A stretch of 64,000 bases of DNA from Bradyrhizobium sp. 170 (lineage in GTDB: Bacteria; Pseudomonadota; Alphaproteobacteria; Rhizobiales; Xanthobacteraceae). The position numbers were made by a program, and so were the translations under genes. Shown here in pieces: positions 7,814 to 16,789 of this stretch (its first letter is position 1; every line of letters begins with the position of its first letter). The stretch is from the NCBI RefSeq assembly GCF_023101085.1, contig NZ_CP064703.1:6634001-6698000 (forward strand), read 5' to 3'. The notes below the pieces were generated by a model that worked only from the letters and a program-made list of their open reading frames with translations, was not told where the DNA came from and made no database searches.

Positions 7814-8755
7814 GTGAAAACCAGGATCATCGTCAATCCGATGGCGAACAAGGGCGGTTGCGGCAAGCGCTGGCTGCAGATTCGCGCCGAACTTGAAAAG
7901 CATCTCGGCCCGATCGATGACGACGACATTGCGATGACCCGCGCGCCCAATCACGCGACGAAGCTGGCGCGGGAAGCGGTCGATGCCGGTTGCCGGCGCC
8001 TGATCTCCGTCGGCGGCGACGGCACCTTCAGCGAGATGATGAATGGCGTGATCTCGGACGATCGGCCGATCGTGCCCGACCTCGTGCTGGCGCAACTGCC
8101 GGGCGGCACGTCGAACGAACTTTCCCGCTCCTTCGGCCAGCTCTCCTTCGGCGAGGCCAGCAAGGCCATCGCCATGGGCCACACGCGCGACATCGACGTA
8201 TTCCGCGCCGACGCCAAAGGCTACGCGGGCGGCCAGGTGACGCGCTACGGCTTCGTGCTCGCGATCGTCGGCGCCGCCGCCACGATTTCCTGGCGTGCTC
8301 AGCGCGTGCCGCTCCTGAAGCGGCTCGGCCCGCTCAGCTACGTCCTGATGACGGCGTTCACGTCGCTGACCTACAGTCCGCGCCGGTACCGCGTCAGAAT
8401 CGACGACGAGGCCGAGCAGAACCTGCCGATGTGGTCGCTGATGTTGTGCAGTTTCGACGGCGCGGGCGAAGGCCTGATGCTCGCGCCGGGCGCCGACCCC
8501 GGCGACCGCAAGCTCGACCTGATCATGGTCGGCGAGATGGGTCGCTGGGAAAGCCTGACCAAGATCGTTCCCAACCTCGGCGATGGCAGTTATCTCGCGC
8601 ACCCGAAGGTATCGCGGCGCCACGCGACGCGGATCACCATCGACAGCGATCGCATGGTCCGCGCCGATGTCGACGGCGAAAGCATCGGTCAATTGCCGAT
8701 GTCGGTCACGGTGCTGCCGTTCCATCTCAAGGTGGCGGCGGTCAATCGAACCTAG
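7814..8755 (+). CDS. Diacylglycerol kinase-family lipid kinase
   Basis: A 313-residue protein of the DAGK/YegS family, which phosphorylates diacylglycerol or other lipid alcohols at the inner face of the membrane. The N-terminus KTRIIVNPMANKGGCGKRW is the family start, and SVGGDGTFSEMMNGV carries the nucleotide-binding GGDGT motif. PGGTSNELSRS is the second conserved loop (usually GTxND/NxxAR). The GTG at 7814 is chosen because GGAGAT lies 6 bases upstream and homology begins there; an ATG at 7754 would add 20 residues of unrelated sequence. It stands alone between the coiled-coil gene and the convergent amidohydrolase gene. The exact lipid substrate cannot be told. Confidence 0.87.
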   Translation: MKTRIIVNPMANKGGCGKRWLQIRAELEKHLGPIDDDDIAMTRAPNHATKLAREAVDAGCRRLISVGGDGTFSEMMNGVISDDRPIVPDLVLAQLPGGTSNELSRSFGQLSFGEASKAIAMGHTRDIDVFRADAKGYAGGQVTRYGFVLAIVGAAATISWRAQRVPLLKRLGPLSYVLMTAFTSLTYSPRRYRVRIDDEAEQNLPMWSLMLCSFDGAGEGLMLAPGADPGDRKLDLIMVGEMGRWESLTKIVPNLGDGSYLAHPKVSRRHATRITIDSDRMVRADVDGESIGQLPMSVTVLPFHLKVAAVNRT

Positions 8756-8785
8756 CGCGAACTCGCTTCGTCCTCGACATAGCGC

Positions 8786-10186
8786 TCACCGAGACGCCCG
8801 ATCTGGTTTGGCCTTGTCACTCCCGACGAGGTTCTTGTGAATCTTCCCGTCCTTCATGATGACGAGAAAGTTCCTGGACGGATCCTCTATCAGTTTAATG
8901 TTGTCGATCGGATTGCCGTCTACCAGCAGCAGGTCGGCCAGCGCGCCCTCTTCGACCACGCCGAGCTTGCCCGGATAGGGATTGCGCTTACCGGATAGTG
9001 CCAGCAATTCGCCGTTCGTCCCCGTCGCCATGGCGAGCGCTTCGACGGGGGTATACCAACGGACAAGCGAGGCCAGAATTGCCCCTTGGCGCTGGGCCAG
9101 CGCAGGGGAGAACAGAACATCGGTGCCCCACGCCGTCTTGAGCTTGTACTTCTTCGCAAACTCGTATGCCTTGCCTATGCCCGGCCAGACCTCATCCGCC
9201 TTGGCTCGCTCGACTGAGCCCTCGGAAAGGCCTTGCCTCAACTCCTCGGGGAGCGGCTGCAAGCTCAGCCAGACGCCCTTCTCGGCGATCAGCTTGGCGG
9301 TCGCGTCGTCCATGAGGAACCCGTGCTCGATACACTTCACGCCGGCGGCAATAGCCCGCTGGGTCGCAGCCGGCGTAAAGGCATGCGCGACAACGTATGT
9401 GCCCCAATTCTCGGCCGCTTCGACCGCGGCTCGCAATTCGGGCTCGGTGAAGGTGACGGCGTCGATCGGACTGAAGGGCGATGACACCCCGCCGCCCGCC
9501 GTCAACTTGATCTGGGAAGCCCCCTGCATGAGCTGCTCGCGCACGCGCACGCGGACCTCGTCGGGACTATCCGCGACCATACTGCCGCCGACCTGCTCCA
9601 TGCGGGCGAGCATGCCGCCGATCGTTCTTGGCAGCTCGGAACGCTGCCGGAAGTCGCCATGGCCGCTGGTGACCGTGATCATGGCGCCGGACGGGTAGAT
9701 GCGAGGACCGGGGACGAGGCCATCATCAATGGCTTGCTTGAGCCCAAAGCTCGGCCCGCCCACGTCGCGAACAGTGGTGAAGCCCCGCATGAGCGTGTCC
9801 GTCGCTTCCGCAGCCGCAAGAAGATTGTTGTAGCCGACGTCGCCCGCTATGGCGGCAGCCGGCGTTGGGCGGATCAACATCGCGTGCCAATGCGCGTCGA
9901 TCAGGCCGGGCATCAGCACGCCTCCTCCGCCCTCGATGACGACCGTTTGCGCGGCGTCTGCCGTGATCCCGGCGGGCGAGATTTTCTCGATCTTGTTGCC
10001 CCTCACCAGGACATTGGACGAGGCTGAAAGCGTGTCGCTCCTGCCGTCGAAGATGCGTACGTTTTGAAACAGGACAGCCGCGCCTTGCTGGGCTTGCGCA
10101 GGGAGAAGAGGCAGCAAAACCGGGAGGCTCAAGGCCGCAACGACTGTCAGGACTTTAACGACGCCGGACCATTCTCTTGAGGGCAT
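8786..10186 (-). CDS. Exported metal-dependent amidohydrolase (imidazolonepropionase-like)
   Basis: A 466-residue amidohydrolase-superfamily enzyme with a signal peptide (hydrophobic core VLTVVAALSLPVLLPLLPAQA, cleaved before QQ), so it should act in the periplasm. Metal-site motifs are in order: DAHWHA (HxH), GFTTVRDVGG, QIKLTAGGGV (Lys ligand), VVAHAF and CIEHG (His ligands) and AWGTDVLF (catalytic Asp). Related enzymes cleave acyl-amino acids, dipeptides such as X-Pro, or lactams. A strong GGAGGGAGG before ATG 10186 fixes the start. It is the last gene of a five-gene same-strand run behind HdeD, so it may share that transcription. The substrate is unknown. Confidence 0.85.
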   Translation of the reverse strand: MPSREWSGVVKVLTVVAALSLPVLLPLLPAQAQQGAAVLFQNVRIFDGRSDTLSASSNVLVRGNKIEKISPAGITADAAQTVVIEGGGGVLMPGLIDAHWHAMLIRPTPAAAIAGDVGYNNLLAAAEATDTLMRGFTTVRDVGGPSFGLKQAIDDGLVPGPRIYPSGAMITVTSGHGDFRQRSELPRTIGGMLARMEQVGGSMVADSPDEVRVRVREQLMQGASQIKLTAGGGVSSPFSPIDAVTFTEPELRAAVEAAENWGTYVVAHAFTPAATQRAIAAGVKCIEHGFLMDDATAKLIAEKGVWLSLQPLPEELRQGLSEGSVERAKADEVWPGIGKAYEFAKKYKLKTAWGTDVLFSPALAQRQGAILASLVRWYTPVEALAMATGTNGELLALSGKRNPYPGKLGVVEEGALADLLLVDGNPIDNIKLIEDPSRNFLVIMKDGKIHKNLVGSDKAKPDRASR

Positions 10187-10282
10187 GTAAAACCTCCCTC
10201 CGCGTACGCATGGCACGAAGCGAAAACCGACAAATCGTATTAGGTTCGCCAGTCCTGCCAACCCTCCGGAATCCGAAATCTG

Positions 10283-10852
10283 CTATGCGCTGTTGGCTGT
10301 CCTGGCCGTCGGCAGCCACGCATAGGCCAGCCACCCGATCCCATGAGATATCAGGTCGACGCCGAGCAGGAATCCGAGGACCCACAACCCCGTCATCGGA
10401 AATCCCGTCAGGATCACGAGACCGGCCAACACGCCGAATATGCCCGACAGCAGCATGATCCAGCCTGCTTCTCGCCAGTGGCTGATGCCGAGCAGGATGC
10501 GAACGAAACCCGAAATCAGCAGCACCATGCCGAGGACGTAGGTGAGGATCAGCGCGCTGGCAACCGGTTGGCCCACCAGTACGATGCCGAAAGCCATGTA
10601 CAGGATTCCGAGAAGCACCTGCCAGACGAACCCTCCCCATCCCTTGGTCCAGAAGGCGTGGATGATCTCGAAGGCGCCCGCGATGATGGCAACCCAGCCG
10701 ATGAAGATGGTGCTGACAAGGGTGACGAGCATGATGTCGCCGAGAACCAGGATTCCGGCCCCGATCATCACGAGCCCAAGCAGAACACAAATCCAGAACG
10801 GCGGCGCAGGCAGGCTGACCTCCATGCGCGAGCTACTGTCATATGTCGTCAT
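10283..10852 (-). CDS. HdeD-family acid-resistance membrane protein
   Basis: A 189-residue inner-membrane protein with about six short TM helices in three pairs, the HdeD/DUF308 pattern (for example GWVAIIAGAFEIIHAFWTK and YMAFGIVLVGQPVAS). HdeD helps Escherichia coli survive extreme acid at high cell density; its molecular action is not known. AGGAGAATGAC precedes the ATG. It lies 34 bases after the small Arg-rich gene and 96 bases before the amidohydrolase, on the same strand as a glutaminase gene further up. That context fits acid or envelope stress, which is inference. Confidence 0.88.
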   Translation of the reverse strand: MTTYDSSSRMEVSLPAPPFWICVLLGLVMIGAGILVLGDIMLVTLVSTIFIGWVAIIAGAFEIIHAFWTKGWGGFVWQVLLGILYMAFGIVLVGQPVASALILTYVLGMVLLISGFVRILLGISHWREAGWIMLLSGIFGVLAGLVILTGFPMTGLWVLGFLLGVDLISHGIGWLAYAWLPTARTANSA

Positions 10853-10886
10853 GTCATTCTCCTCGCTACAGCCGCGTACTCAGTGA

Positions 10887-11174
10887 TCACCGCCACCGCC
10901 ATCCACAGTGGCGACGGCCACGATGCCACCAGCAGACCCAACGGCGCCGCCGCCGATGATGATGGCGCCGGGGATGGCGAATGGGCCGACGCGGCGGCCG
11001 GCTAGCCACGGCTTGAGCTTCATGCGTGAAATCGTCGACCTTCTTGCCGAGATCTTTCTGCATCGCGAGCGGCATGGCGTCAGCCAAGTCCGGCATCACG
11101 CTTGCGCCCAAGCCAATGGTGACAGCACCGCAAAGAAGCGTCCGCAGTGCACGGCGGCGATCAATTGCATCCAT
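10887..11174 (-). CDS. Small exported Arg/His/Trp-rich protein, function unknown
   Basis: A 95-residue protein. The first 33 residues look like an export signal with a twin-arginine-like start (DRRRALRTLLCGAVTIGLGA, cleaved near ADA). Residues 34-60 are ordinary and helical (MQKDLGKKVDDFTHEAQAV). The last 38 residues are extremely basic and aromatic, alternating Arg/His/Pro with Trp and two Cys (RRRRRWVCWWHRGRRHCGWRW). AAGGAGAAG precedes ATG 11174; an upstream extension to 11231 overlaps the MFS stop and has no such site. It sits between the MFS and HdeD genes with gaps of 53 and 34 bases. I recall similar small proteins in Bradyrhizobium, all uncharacterised. Membrane or nucleic-acid binding is plausible but unsupported. 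Confidence 0.7.
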   Translation of the reverse strand: MDAIDRRRALRTLLCGAVTIGLGASVMPDLADAMPLAMQKDLGKKVDDFTHEAQAVASRPPRRPIRHPRRHHHRRRRRWVCWWHRGRRHCGWRWR

Positions 11175-11227
11175 TGTTCTTCTCCTTGCCGGATGCCCCT
11201 CTCCCCGCCCCGTCTGCGCGTATTCGA

Positions 11228-12877
11228 TCAACCCGTTCGCAATCGGCTACCCGGCGCATCGCTCGGAATCTCACCCGGCAGGTAGTTCGGTAGCCGGCCT
11301 GCCGGAATAATTGCCAGCAGCGCAAGGCCGGCCATGATCAGAAGCCCGATCTTCAGCGCGCGCAGCCGCGCCTCGGTGTTCACGCGCACGGCTTCCTCGA
11401 CCTGCTGCGGCGAGGCGGTCGTGCCTTCCATCACGCTGCGCAGCCGATCGTTGCTGACGAAGGTGATGTTGCCGAGATCGACCTGGCTCTGGATTTCCTT
11501 CGGCAGCACCGGGTTCGCCGCGATGCTGGTCAGCGCGATCGAGCTCAGCAGGCCGACGAGAAGCGCACCTGCCAGCGCCGTTCCGACGGCCGCGGCAAGA
11601 TTTTGCGTGGTGCCCCGCAACGACCCGACGTCGCCCGCCAGTTCCTTGGGCGAGGCCGTGACCAGCACGTTGAACAGCAGCGTCACCAGCGAACCCTGGC
11701 CGATGCCGAACAGAACCAGGCCGAACAGCACCGGAATCTCGCTCCAGTCGTTACGCACGACAAAGGCGAGCCACACCAGGCCAATCGTGCACAGGATAAA
11801 GCCGTAGCGGCCGATCTGCCGCGGCGTCAGCCGGTCGTAGACGTTGACGATCAGCATCGCCGTGAAGAACACCGTCAGATTGAACGGCATCATCGCAATC
11901 GCGGTCGCAAGCGGCGAGCGGCCTTGCACGATCTGGATGTAGAGCGGCACCGAGAAATTCAGCGCAGCTTCCAACGCGACCACGGCAAACAACGCATAGA
12001 CCGCGCAGCGCTCTCCCGGCGAGTCGATCACCTCGAGCGCCAGCAGCGGCGTCTTCCCCGCCGCCTGCCGCCGGTGTGTCCACATCAGGAATGCCTGCCC
12101 GAGCACGACGCCGAGAACGATCATGACCGGCGCCGGCGAAAGACCGAGCAGATCGAACGGCGCATTGGCGGTCGCGAGCGCAAGGCCCCAGCCGTTCAGA
12201 TTGTTGAAGCCGAAGCTGATGAGAACGATCGCCGATGCCGCCAGAACGACACCGAAGATATCGATATGCACATCCGGACGGCCGTAGTCGCGCTTGAGAC
12301 GGAAGCTCAACAGGAAAACGATGGCGGACACCGCAATCAGAATTCCGAACGCCGGGCGCCAGCCGATATAGGTGCCGAGCACGCCGCCGATGACAAACGC
12401 AAGCACGCCCGCGGCCGCACGCGCGGAGCCGAGCGCGCCCACCGCCGTCGCCTGTTGCCGTCCGGTATAGTTCTCGGCGATCAGCGCCACCAGCGACGGC
12501 ACGATGACAGCGCCCGCCGCGCCGCAAAGCGCCTGTGCCATGATCATCAAGGTCGCCGTCGGGCTGAACGTCATCAATATCTGCGATGCGCAGAACAGGA
12601 CGACGGCGAACCGAAAAACCTGCAGCGCGCCGAACCGCTGGGCAAGCTTTGCACCCAGCATGACGAAGCCGGCCACCAGCATGGAATAGGCCACGATGCC
12701 GGTCGCGACCGTCGTCGGCGGCACACCGAAGCTTTTCACCATCCCGCCGAGCGCGACCGGCAGCGAGGCGACGTTGAAGGACATGATCATCTGGCCGAGT
12801 GCGATCGCGATCATCGGCACCCATGACTCGCGCGCTTGTTCCCGGATTGCTCCGATCGACATCGAGTGCGTCGCCAT
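11228..12877 (-). CDS. MFS transporter, DHA2/EmrB type, 14 TM
   Basis: A 549-residue carrier with about 14 hydrophobic segments. Features include an A-like loop after TM2 (GAKLAQRFGALQVF) and a proline-free antiporter-type segment in TM5 (GSARAAAGVLAFVIGGVLG). A long loop at about 455-500 between the last two TM segments is typical of drug:proton antiporters of the EmrB/QacA type. Proton-coupled export would be consistent with the acid-stress neighbours, but the substrate is unknown. GGGAGGAC precedes ATG 12877. The gene lies 74 bases behind the glutaminase gene and 53 bases before the small Arg-rich gene. Confidence 0.87.
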   Translation of the reverse strand: MATHSMSIGAIREQARESWVPMIAIALGQMIMSFNVASLPVALGGMVKSFGVPPTTVATGIVAYSMLVAGFVMLGAKLAQRFGALQVFRFAVVLFCASQILMTFSPTATLMIMAQALCGAAGAVIVPSLVALIAENYTGRQQATAVGALGSARAAAGVLAFVIGGVLGTYIGWRPAFGILIAVSAIVFLLSFRLKRDYGRPDVHIDIFGVVLAASAIVLISFGFNNLNGWGLALATANAPFDLLGLSPAPVMIVLGVVLGQAFLMWTHRRQAAGKTPLLALEVIDSPGERCAVYALFAVVALEAALNFSVPLYIQIVQGRSPLATAIAMMPFNLTVFFTAMLIVNVYDRLTPRQIGRYGFILCTIGLVWLAFVVRNDWSEIPVLFGLVLFGIGQGSLVTLLFNVLVTASPKELAGDVGSLRGTTQNLAAAVGTALAGALLVGLLSSIALTSIAANPVLPKEIQSQVDLGNITFVSNDRLRSVMEGTTASPQQVEEAVRVNTEARLRALKIGLLIMAGLALLAIIPAGRLPNYLPGEIPSDAPGSRLRTG

Positions 12878-12951
12878 GGTGTCCTCCCGAGTTGCTCGGT
12901 TTTCGGATCGACCGAGCCATCGGCTCGATCAAGCCGCTCTTTGCATCTGCA

Positions 12952-13950
12952 TCAGTTTTCCGGTTGCGATACGAACAGATCCATTCCCAGCCGCTGCGAG
13001 AGGAATTTTGCCGCCAGTTGTCCCTTCACGCTGTTGCCGGCCGCGTCGAGTGGCGGCGCAAAAGTGCCAAAGCCGCCCTTGCCCGGAGAGACCGCGACAA
13101 TACCGCCACCGATCCCGCTCTTGCCCGGCAGGCCGATGTCATAGAGCCAGTCGCCCGAAGTCTCGTACAATCCCGCGGTAACCATCACCGACAGCGCATA
13201 GTGACAGACGGCCGCGTCGACCACGCGCTGTTTGCTGACGGGATTGACGCCGCCATCCGCCAGCGTCGCGCCCATCACCGCCAGATCCCTGGCGCTCACG
13301 TTCAGCGAACACTGCCGGGTGTAGAGATCGGTCGCCTGCTGGGCGTCACAATAGATGCGGTCGTAGCTCTGCAGCAGCCGGGCGATACTGCGGTTGCGGT
13401 AGTTCGTCTGCGACGCCGAGCTATAGACCTCTTCGTTGAGCGAGAGCTTGCGGCCCGCAAAACGCGACAGCCCGTCGCGAATGAATTGCCATTGACCTTC
13501 TGCGGTCAGGCCCGGCACGAGGCTTGTGGTCGCGATCGCGCCCGCATTCACCATCGGATTGGTCCGGCCACCGCCCTGTTCGATGGCGGCGAGCGAATTG
13601 AACGGCAAGCCCGTCGCATTCGCCCCCAATCTTGCGCGCGCCTCCTCGGGGCCGATCATCTCGCAAACCAGCGCGAACACGAACGGCTTCGACACGCTCA
13701 TGATCGAGAATTTATGTTCGGTGTCGCCGGCCTCGTAGACGCGCCCGCTGGTGCCCGCGACGCAGACCCCGAATAGTTCTCTCGGAACCCGGGCCAGCGC
13801 CGGATACACTTGTGAATTCTGGCCATCGCCGTTCGACCTGAACCGCATATACGCATCGGAGACCAGCCTCTGCACCATCTCAGGCTCAGGCAGATGTCCC
13901 GTCGAAATGTATGGCCGGTCTGTTTGTTCCGAGATCGAGGGCAAGTCCAT
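12952..13950 (-). CDS. glsA: Glutaminase (beta-lactamase-like fold)
   Basis: A 332-residue glutaminase that hydrolyses L-glutamine to glutamate and ammonia in the cytoplasm. The catalytic Ser-x-x-Lys is in FSIMSVSKPF (Ser85, Lys88). Other family motifs are NPMVNAGAIAT, SLNVSARDLAVMGATLADGG and GLPGKSGIGGGIVAVSPGKGG. The length is close to the usual 305-330. GGAGGAG precedes ATG 13950; an upstream frame to 14028 lacks conserved sequence. It is the first gene of the run that includes HdeD. Glutaminase-derived ammonia consumes protons and is a known acid-resistance route in Escherichia coli (YbaS), which supports reading this run as acid stress. Confidence 0.93.
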   Translation of the reverse strand: MDLPSISEQTDRPYISTGHLPEPEMVQRLVSDAYMRFRSNGDGQNSQVYPALARVPRELFGVCVAGTSGRVYEAGDTEHKFSIMSVSKPFVFALVCEMIGPEEARARLGANATGLPFNSLAAIEQGGGRTNPMVNAGAIATTSLVPGLTAEGQWQFIRDGLSRFAGRKLSLNEEVYSSASQTNYRNRSIARLLQSYDRIYCDAQQATDLYTRQCSLNVSARDLAVMGATLADGGVNPVSKQRVVDAAVCHYALSVMVTAGLYETSGDWLYDIGLPGKSGIGGGIVAVSPGKGGFGTFAPPLDAAGNSVKGQLAAKFLSQRLGMDLFVSQPEN

Positions 13951-14503
13951 CGGACTCCTCCACCCGGCTCGAACGATCCTGCTCGCGGATTGTCGAGCCG
14001 TTCGGCAACACGAATTGCACGCTGACAAACGGCCCGCATCGACCGCTACAGCTTCTTTCGACTTTCGACGGAGCGTTACGCCTGAGAGTGTATCGAGTCA
14101 ATCACACAACCTGGAAGTAGGTTTGCGTAGAGTGTGTTCCGCTACAAAACTTTGTGACAAATCGCGGAGTGCGCCCGACGACGCATCGACAAACCTCGGC
14201 GAATTAGAAACCTATTTTATCGAGCGCCTGTCACGGTTTGATGAGAGCAATCAGCAAAGCGTGAACCGTTCGCTCGCAAGTTGTGCTACCGTCCATCGAA
14301 CCGCACGGCCACCGAGCGACCCGGCCGCTCGCCGCTGATGGATCGACGGCTCTGCCGGATCGTCCTCGCCGCCGATGGATTTGCCGGCAGCAACGTCGCG
14401 CGTTGCGCAGCAGAAGGAGTGTTGATCCGTCAGAAGCCCCCTGTGCGGCCTACATCCTGTGCGGCCTACATCATGTCCATCATCGAGTTGGGAGGATATC
14501 AAG
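13951..14503. other. Divergent intergenic region with no recognisable gene
   Basis: This 553-base stretch separates the glutaminase gene (minus) and the DUF1269 gene (plus) and must contain both promoters. Frames that cross it lack Shine-Dalgarno sites and recognisable protein sequence. It is less GC-rich in its middle (about 14080-14240). Apart from a 16-base tandem duplication near its right end I see no defined element. Confidence 0.6.
14441..14472 (+). repeat. 16-base tandem duplication
   Basis: The unit CTGTGCGGCCTACATC occurs twice head to tail, ending 31 bases before the DUF1269 start. It is exact and short, probably a replication slip in the leader. Confidence 0.85.
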
Positions 14504-15025
14504 ATGTCAGATCTAGTCGCGATCATCTATCCATCCGAGGCAAAGGCCGAAGAAGTACGGCAGCGTCTGTTCAAGCTGCAGAAGGAATATCTGATCACGA
14601 TCAGCGATGCCGTGATCGCAGTGAAGACGGAGGCCGGCCCGGTCAAGCTGAACCAGCTCGTCAATACGACAGCCGTAGGCGCCGTATCAGGCAGTTTCTG
14701 GGGGCTTCTGATCGGCGTGATCTTCCTCAATCCCATCCTCGGTGTCGCCCTCGGCGCGGCGTCCGGAGCGCTCGGCGGCGCGCTGTCGGACTACGGCCTC
14801 GATGACGCCTTCATGAAGGAACTCTCCACAAGCATGCAGCCCGGCAATGCCGCGCTGTTCGTGCTCATCAAGAACATGACCCCTGACAAGGTGCTGCGCG
14901 AGATCAAGGATGCAGGGGGCACCGTACTCAAGACATCCCTTGACGATACCAAGGAACAGCAACTTCGCGACGCGCTGGCGAAAGCCAGCACCGAGCCGGC
15001 CACGCCCAAAACAAACGCCGCTTGA
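14504..15025 (+). CDS. DUF1269 membrane protein
   Basis: A 173-residue protein. The N-terminus MSDLVAIIYPSEAKAEEVRQ and the glycine-rich hydrophobic centre (about residues 60-105, GSFWGLLIGVIFLNP then GVALGAASGALGGALSDYG) mark the DUF1269 family. The second half (MQPGNAALFVLIKNMTPDKV) is also conserved. The hydrophobic segment has small-residue packing like glycine-zipper proteins, suggesting a membrane hairpin. GGGAGG precedes ATG 14504. It is 33 bases upstream of a membrane-anchored phosphoesterase on the same strand, so the two are probably co-transcribed. The function of the family is unknown; members often sit near stress genes. Confidence 0.85.
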   Translation: MSDLVAIIYPSEAKAEEVRQRLFKLQKEYLITISDAVIAVKTEAGPVKLNQLVNTTAVGAVSGSFWGLLIGVIFLNPILGVALGAASGALGGALSDYGLDDAFMKELSTSMQPGNAALFVLIKNMTPDKVLREIKDAGGTVLKTSLDDTKEQQLRDALAKASTEPATPKTNAA

Positions 15026-15058
15026 GCGGAGCAACCGAAGTCCGGCACCCGGGACCGC

Positions 15059-16789
15059 ATGCTGATCGATCCGCGCCACGGCGATATCGAGGACGATGCC
15101 GCCAGTCCCGGGCAGCGGTCCCTGCTCGCAATCGCCGGGAGCCTGCTGGTCGAAATCAGTTTGCCCAAACTGCTGTTTGCCTGGACGGTGTTGCTGTTGT
15201 TGCCTGCAGTGCTTCTGGGTCTGGCTCCGTTGCTGGTCTCCGCCTGGCTTTCAACCTTGTCGGAAAAGCTTGCCGCACTGACCGGGATCGGCACGGCCCT
15301 CGCCTTGCTCGCGATCGTCGCGGTGGGATGGATCGGATGGCGACCGCTGTTCCGGATCGCGGAGGTCAATTTCTGGTCGCTCAATGCGCTCGCCGTACAG
15401 CCCGGCTACGCGTTCGCCCGCGAGGCGTTGCGTCATTTGACGGAACGGATGTGGAGCAAGAACCTGACCCTCGCCGGCCGGGCGCGGTTGCGCAGCGCCA
15501 ACTCGGTCGGCGCAGCTATCATGCTGTCGACATGCGCGGCGCTGATCGCAATTGCGGCGTGGCCTGCCTCGCGCTGGACAGGCAGCTGGAACGACCTGAT
15601 CTTGCTGCATCGCCTCGCCATGCCGACGCTGGCAAATGCCATCGTGCTGCTGTCGGCATATCTGGCGGCCGCATCGCTGGTTTGGGGATTTGCGGATGCC
15701 AGCATGCCGCAGCCCGTCGATCTCGCCACATTCGATGCCGCGCCCTCCGGAGGCCGTCGCTGGCGCGTGGCGCATCTGTCGGACTTGCACGTGATCGGCG
15801 AACAATACGGCTTCCGCATCGAAAGCGGACGGGCGGGCCCGCGCGGCAATGGCCGGCTCGATCGGGTCCTGGCGCATCTCGCCGCCATTCATGCGAGCGA
15901 TCCACTCGATCACGTTCTCATCACCGGCGACATGACCGACGCCGGCCGCGCCAGCGAATGGGCCACGTTCCTCGACGCAATAGCGCAGCATCCGGAACTT
16001 GCCGCGCGCGCGGTGATGTTGCCGGGCAATCACGATGTCAACATCGTCGACCGCGCCAATCCGGCCCGGCTCGACCTGCCGTTCAGCCCGGGCAAGCGGT
16101 TACGGCAAATCCGCACTTTGTCGGCGATGGCGGCCGTGCAAGGCCATCGCGTGCGCGTGGTCGATGCCGTGGGAAAACCGACCGTAACGCTGAACGAGGC
16201 GCTCGCGCCGCACCGCGATGCGATCGTGGCGCTTGCGGAGCATGGCGGCTTGCGCCGTGCAGCGGCGCTGCGTGGCCTGTTCGACGACCAGTTTCCGATG
16301 ATCCTGCCGCCAGAGGCGGAAGACGGCCTCGGAATAGCCATCCTGAACTCCAATGCAGAGACCCACTTTTCCTTCACCAACGCGCTCGGGCTGGTATCCG
16401 TCGAACAGACGCATCGTTTCGAGGCGGCGATCCGCCATTACCGGGCAGCACGCTGGATCGTCGCATTGCACCACCATGTGGTGGAGTATCCCATGCCGGT
16501 GAAGGCGTTCTCGGAACGCATCGGTACGGCACTGATCAACGGCAGCTGGTTCGTGCGCAGGCTGGAAGCGCTGGCCGGTCGCGCCGTGGTGATGCACGGC
16601 CACCGCCATATCGACTGGATCGGCGCATGCGGTTCGTTGAAGATCATCTCCGCGCCCTCGCCGGTGATGAATGCGACCGACGATGCGGCCACGCATTTCT
16701 ATATTCACACGCTGGCGGCTGGGCCAGATGGACGGCTTGATCTGCTGCCGCCAGAGCGCGTGGAGATTGCCGGCGAGAACGAATCCTAA
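15059..16789 (+). CDS. Membrane-anchored calcineurin-like metallophosphoesterase
   Basis: A 576-residue protein. The first 220 residues hold four or so TM segments (for example LLFAWTVLLLLPAVLLGLAP). The rest is a phosphoesterase domain with every metal motif: HLSDLH (about 240), ITGDMTD (about 290), PGNHD (about 321), ALHHH (about 470) and HGHRH (about 515). Such domains cleave phosphomonoesters, diesters or pyrophosphates; with this anchor a lipid or envelope substrate is plausible, but that is inference. The domain looks cytoplasmic if the helix count is even. It follows the DUF1269 gene by 33 bases and overlaps the convergent AI-2E-family gene by 4 bases at the stop codons. Confidence 0.85.
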   Translation: MLIDPRHGDIEDDAASPGQRSLLAIAGSLLVEISLPKLLFAWTVLLLLPAVLLGLAPLLVSAWLSTLSEKLAALTGIGTALALLAIVAVGWIGWRPLFRIAEVNFWSLNALAVQPGYAFAREALRHLTERMWSKNLTLAGRARLRSANSVGAAIMLSTCAALIAIAAWPASRWTGSWNDLILLHRLAMPTLANAIVLLSAYLAAASLVWGFADASMPQPVDLATFDAAPSGGRRWRVAHLSDLHVIGEQYGFRIESGRAGPRGNGRLDRVLAHLAAIHASDPLDHVLITGDMTDAGRASEWATFLDAIAQHPELAARAVMLPGNHDVNIVDRANPARLDLPFSPGKRLRQIRTLSAMAAVQGHRVRVVDAVGKPTVTLNEALAPHRDAIVALAEHGGLRRAAALRGLFDDQFPMILPPEAEDGLGIAILNSNAETHFSFTNALGLVSVEQTHRFEAAIRHYRAARWIVALHHHVVEYPMPVKAFSERIGTALINGSWFVRRLEALAGRAVVMHGHRHIDWIGACGSLKIISAPSPVMNATDDAATHFYIHTLAAGPDGRLDLLPPERVEIAGENES

